A stretch of DNA of 6,424 nt, taken from the NCBI GenBank assembly GCA_900769885.1, contig CAAGIG010000085.1, positions 1 to 6,424 of the forward strand, written 5' to 3'. Shown here piece after piece: positions 4,538 to 6,424 of the stretch (the first letter of the stretch is position 1; each line of letters begins with the position of its first letter). Made by a program: the position numbers and the translations under genes. The notes beneath the pieces are model-generated. The model was given only the letters and a program-made list of their open reading frames with translations. It searched no databases and was not told where the DNA came from. Source of the stretch: Rikenellaceae bacterium (lineage in GTDB: Bacteria; Bacteroidota; Bacteroidia; Bacteroidales; UBA932).

Positions 4538-6424
4538 CTATTTTTTAAATTTCAATTTTCCATCTTCAACAAACACCACATACTCACCACCTTTTCTTGT
4601 CCCAAAAGAGACTTTCTGACCCTCATATACGACCTCACAATCTTCTCCACTTCTGGAAATTATTCTCGCCTCATACAATTTTCCTTCGCGCCAATCAATT
4701 CTCACCTCAAAATTTCCACGGGAGAGCAGACCGGAGACCTCACCATCGCTCCAGGCATCAGGAAGAGCAGGCAAAAGATGTATAAATCCCATCTGACTCT
4801 GCAATAACATTTCTGTTATACCTGCTGTACCTCCGAAGTTTCCGTCAATTTGAAAAGGGGGATGAGTATCCCACAAATTATCAAGCGTTCCACCCTTCAA
4901 TAGGTTTCCAAACAACTTGTACGCCCTGTTTCCATCGTGCAATCGCGCCCACTGATTCAATTTCCACCCCATACTCCAACCTGTAGCACCATCACCTCTA
5001 TGATTCAAAACTACTTTGGAAGCCTCGGCAAGGTCCGGGGTAGTCATTGGAGAAAGGGTGTGCCCCGGATGCAACCCATACAAATGATTTACGTGACGAT
5101 GATCATCTTCAGGATTGTCTATATCTTCGGACCACTCCATCAATTGTCCATATCGGCCTACTTTATAAGGTACAATTCCACGCAATACTTTTCGCCACTC
5201 CCTCCTCCTTCTGTAATCTTTCCTGACTACCTCGGACGCCTCTATAGCATCGGTGAGGATTTCCCGTGCAACTGCGTGAACAAAAGTAGCCCCTTTATCT
5301 ATCGGACCGTGCTCGGGAGAAGTCGATGGTGCAGCAGTATAATATCCGTCAGGATGCTTCCAGAGATAATCTACCACAAAATCTGCACTTGAGGCAATTA
5401 TCTCATAACCAATTTCTTCCAAAAACTCATAATCTCGACTGAAATCATAATACTCCCACAAATGAGTCGCCAGCCAGGGACCTGCCATCGGAGAAAAATT
5501 CCAGCTCATATCTTCACTCGACAATGGAGCTGTAAAACCAAAAATATTCGATGAAATCGATGCAGTCCATCCCCTTGCACCATAATAAGATGCAGCTGTA
5601 ACAGCTCCTGGTTTGACAAGAGTTCTGATATAATCAATCATAGGCTGATAACACTCCAAAAGATTGGTAGTAGTGGCAGGCCAATAATTCATCTGAACAT
5701 TTATATTGTTGTGATAGTCGACCCTCCAGGGACCGTCAACACCCTTCGACCAGAGCCCTTGTAAATTGGCAGCCATACTACCCTCTCTCGAAGAAGCAAT
5801 CATAAGATAGCGCCCATACTGGAAATAAAGTTCCTCTAAAGCATAGTCTGCCATCCCCTGACGATACCTTTCCAGTCTCTCATAAGTCGGCAACTCCCTA
5901 ACAGGGGGATATTCCAGTGTCATCGGCTCAAATCTGTTCAAATCGAGTTTAACCCTGCTAAACAACTCCCTGTAATCTGCAATATGATTATCAAACAGAG
6001 TCCGATAATCCTTCACTTTAGCCGTTTTTAAACGATTAAAGGTAGTCTCAAAGGGATCTGTTCCCACATAAGTTCTCGCATCAGAAAAGTCAGGATCGAA
6101 ATTCTCCTTATAATCGGTATCCGCAGCTAACACAAAGATAACTTCATCTGCACCAATCACATTTATCACACCATTTGAACCGATATCAACACTACCCCCT
6201 TTTATATTAACTCCCACTCTTAGAGCAAATTCCATAGAATTACTCTTTAATCTTCCACGATACAATATCTCATTGTCGCCACCTTTTTCAAATATAACCT
6301 CAGACTCCGGATTGATATTGTACCTCAATTTGAGATTTTGCTTTGCAGGAACATCAGCCTTAAATCTCCACACCATAACACTGCCCGGATAACTTGCAAA
6401 ATATCTGCGGGAATAATTTACCCC
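4538..6424 (-). CDS. GH95 alpha-L-fucosidase, 5' end beyond the window
   Basis: This is a glycoside hydrolase family 95 enzyme, an inverting alpha-fucosidase (typically alpha-1,2) acting on host or plant glycans. The longest ATG ORF begins at 6376, but that Met is internal. The frame stays open to the edge and reads NYSRRYFASYPGSVMVW, matching the conserved (R)xxFASYPxxVxV strand of the family. About 628 codons are present; GH95 proteins are usually about 780-820, so roughly 150-190 N-terminal residues, including any signal peptide, are missing. Numbering from Met6376, candidate catalytic residues are N224 and N226 (HNNINVQMNYWP), acid E355 (STSPEHG) and D511 (FQIDGNFGG). These correspond to N421, N423, E566 and D766 of Bifidobacterium AfcA as I recall them. 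H222, two residues before N224, corresponds to the His associated with fucose rather than L-galactose specificity. The beta-rich C-terminal domain is about 530-612. The zinc-ribbon gene starts 4 nt downstream. Confidence 0.95.
   Translation of the reverse strand, partial: GVNYSRRYFASYPGSVMVWRFKADVPAKQNLKLRYNINPESEVIFEKGGDNEILYRGRLKSNSMEFALRVGVNIKGGSVDIGSNGVINVIGADEVIFVLAADTDYKENFDPDFSDARTYVGTDPFETTFNRLKTAKVKDYRTLFDNHIADYRELFSRVKLDLNRFEPMTLEYPPVRELPTYERLERYRQGMADYALEELYFQYGRYLMIASSREGSMAANLQGLWSKGVDGPWRVDYHNNINVQMNYWPATTTNLLECYQPMIDYIRTLVKPGAVTAASYYGARGWTASISSNIFGFTAPLSSEDMSWNFSPMAGPWLATHLWEYYDFSRDYEFLEEIGYEIIASSADFVVDYLWKHPDGYYTAAPSTSPEHGPIDKGATFVHAVAREILTDAIEASEVVRKDYRRRREWRKVLRGIVPYKVGRYGQLMEWSEDIDNPEDDHRHVNHLYGLHPGHTLSPMTTPDLAEASKVVLNHRGDGATGWSMGWKLNQWARLHDGNRAYKLFGNLLKGGTLDNLWDTHPPFQIDGNFGGTAGITEMLLQSQMGFIHLLPALPDAWSDGEVSGLLSRGNFEVRIDWREGKLYEARIISRSGEDCEVVYEGQKVSFGTRKGGEYVVFVEDGKLKFKK

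Noticed and set aside
4937..5392. 151-codon plus-strand ORF
   Set aside because: Antisense to the GH95 gene, in a region where the minus strand encodes conserved family sequence.
4538..6376. GH95 gene starting at the ATG at 6376
   Set aside because: The upstream in-frame codons to 6424 encode the conserved FASYP strand of GH95, so this Met is internal and the gene continues past the edge.
1..6424. CRISPR array, tRNA, rRNA or complete insertion sequence
   Set aside because: No regularly spaced repeats, tRNA-like cloverleaf, rRNA sequence or transposase was seen on either strand.

Overview
The window looks like Bacteroidales DNA, probably from a gut-type Bacteroidota genome. The evidence is an integrase N-terminus of the Bacteroides conjugative-element type, TAnnTTTG-like promoter boxes, mostly A/T-rich leaders without Shine-Dalgarno sites, a TM2-domain protein with the N-terminal extension usual in Bacteroidota, and a GH95 fucosidase. 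The genus cannot be fixed from this sequence.

Layout. (1) Positions 1-541, minus strand: the N-terminal half of a tyrosine recombinase. It has an in-frame amber codon at 149-151, after which recognisable integrase sequence continues in the same frame to the left edge. (2) Positions 542-857: about 316 bp with no convincing gene. It holds a candidate integrase promoter, two dyad-symmetric elements (656-689 and 718-739), and a perfect 6-1-6 palindrome that resembles a Fur box (801-813) and overlaps the -7 box for the next gene. (3) Positions 858-1609, plus strand: two small membrane-protein genes 14 bp apart, a TM2-domain protein and a DUF2752 protein. (4) Positions 1623-6424, minus strand: a compact four-gene run. 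In transcription order it is a GH95 alpha-L-fucosidase (5' end beyond the right edge), a 97-residue double zinc-ribbon protein, a MurU-like sugar-1-phosphate nucleotidyltransferase, and a 589-residue Sel1/TPR-like repeat protein. Gaps are 4, 14 and 26 nt. The run converges on DUF2752 with only 13 bp between stop codons.

How the genes may work together. The minus-strand run looks like one operon by spacing. It joins a glycan-degrading enzyme with a sugar-nucleotide or cell-wall-recycling enzyme and two proteins of unknown role, so a shared pathway is a hypothesis. The TM2-DUF2752 pair looks like a translationally linked membrane module, possibly under metal-responsive control. No CRISPR array, rRNA, tRNA or complete mobile element is visible. 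The least explained parts are the 542-857 region beside the broken integrase, the zinc-ribbon protein and the membrane pair.
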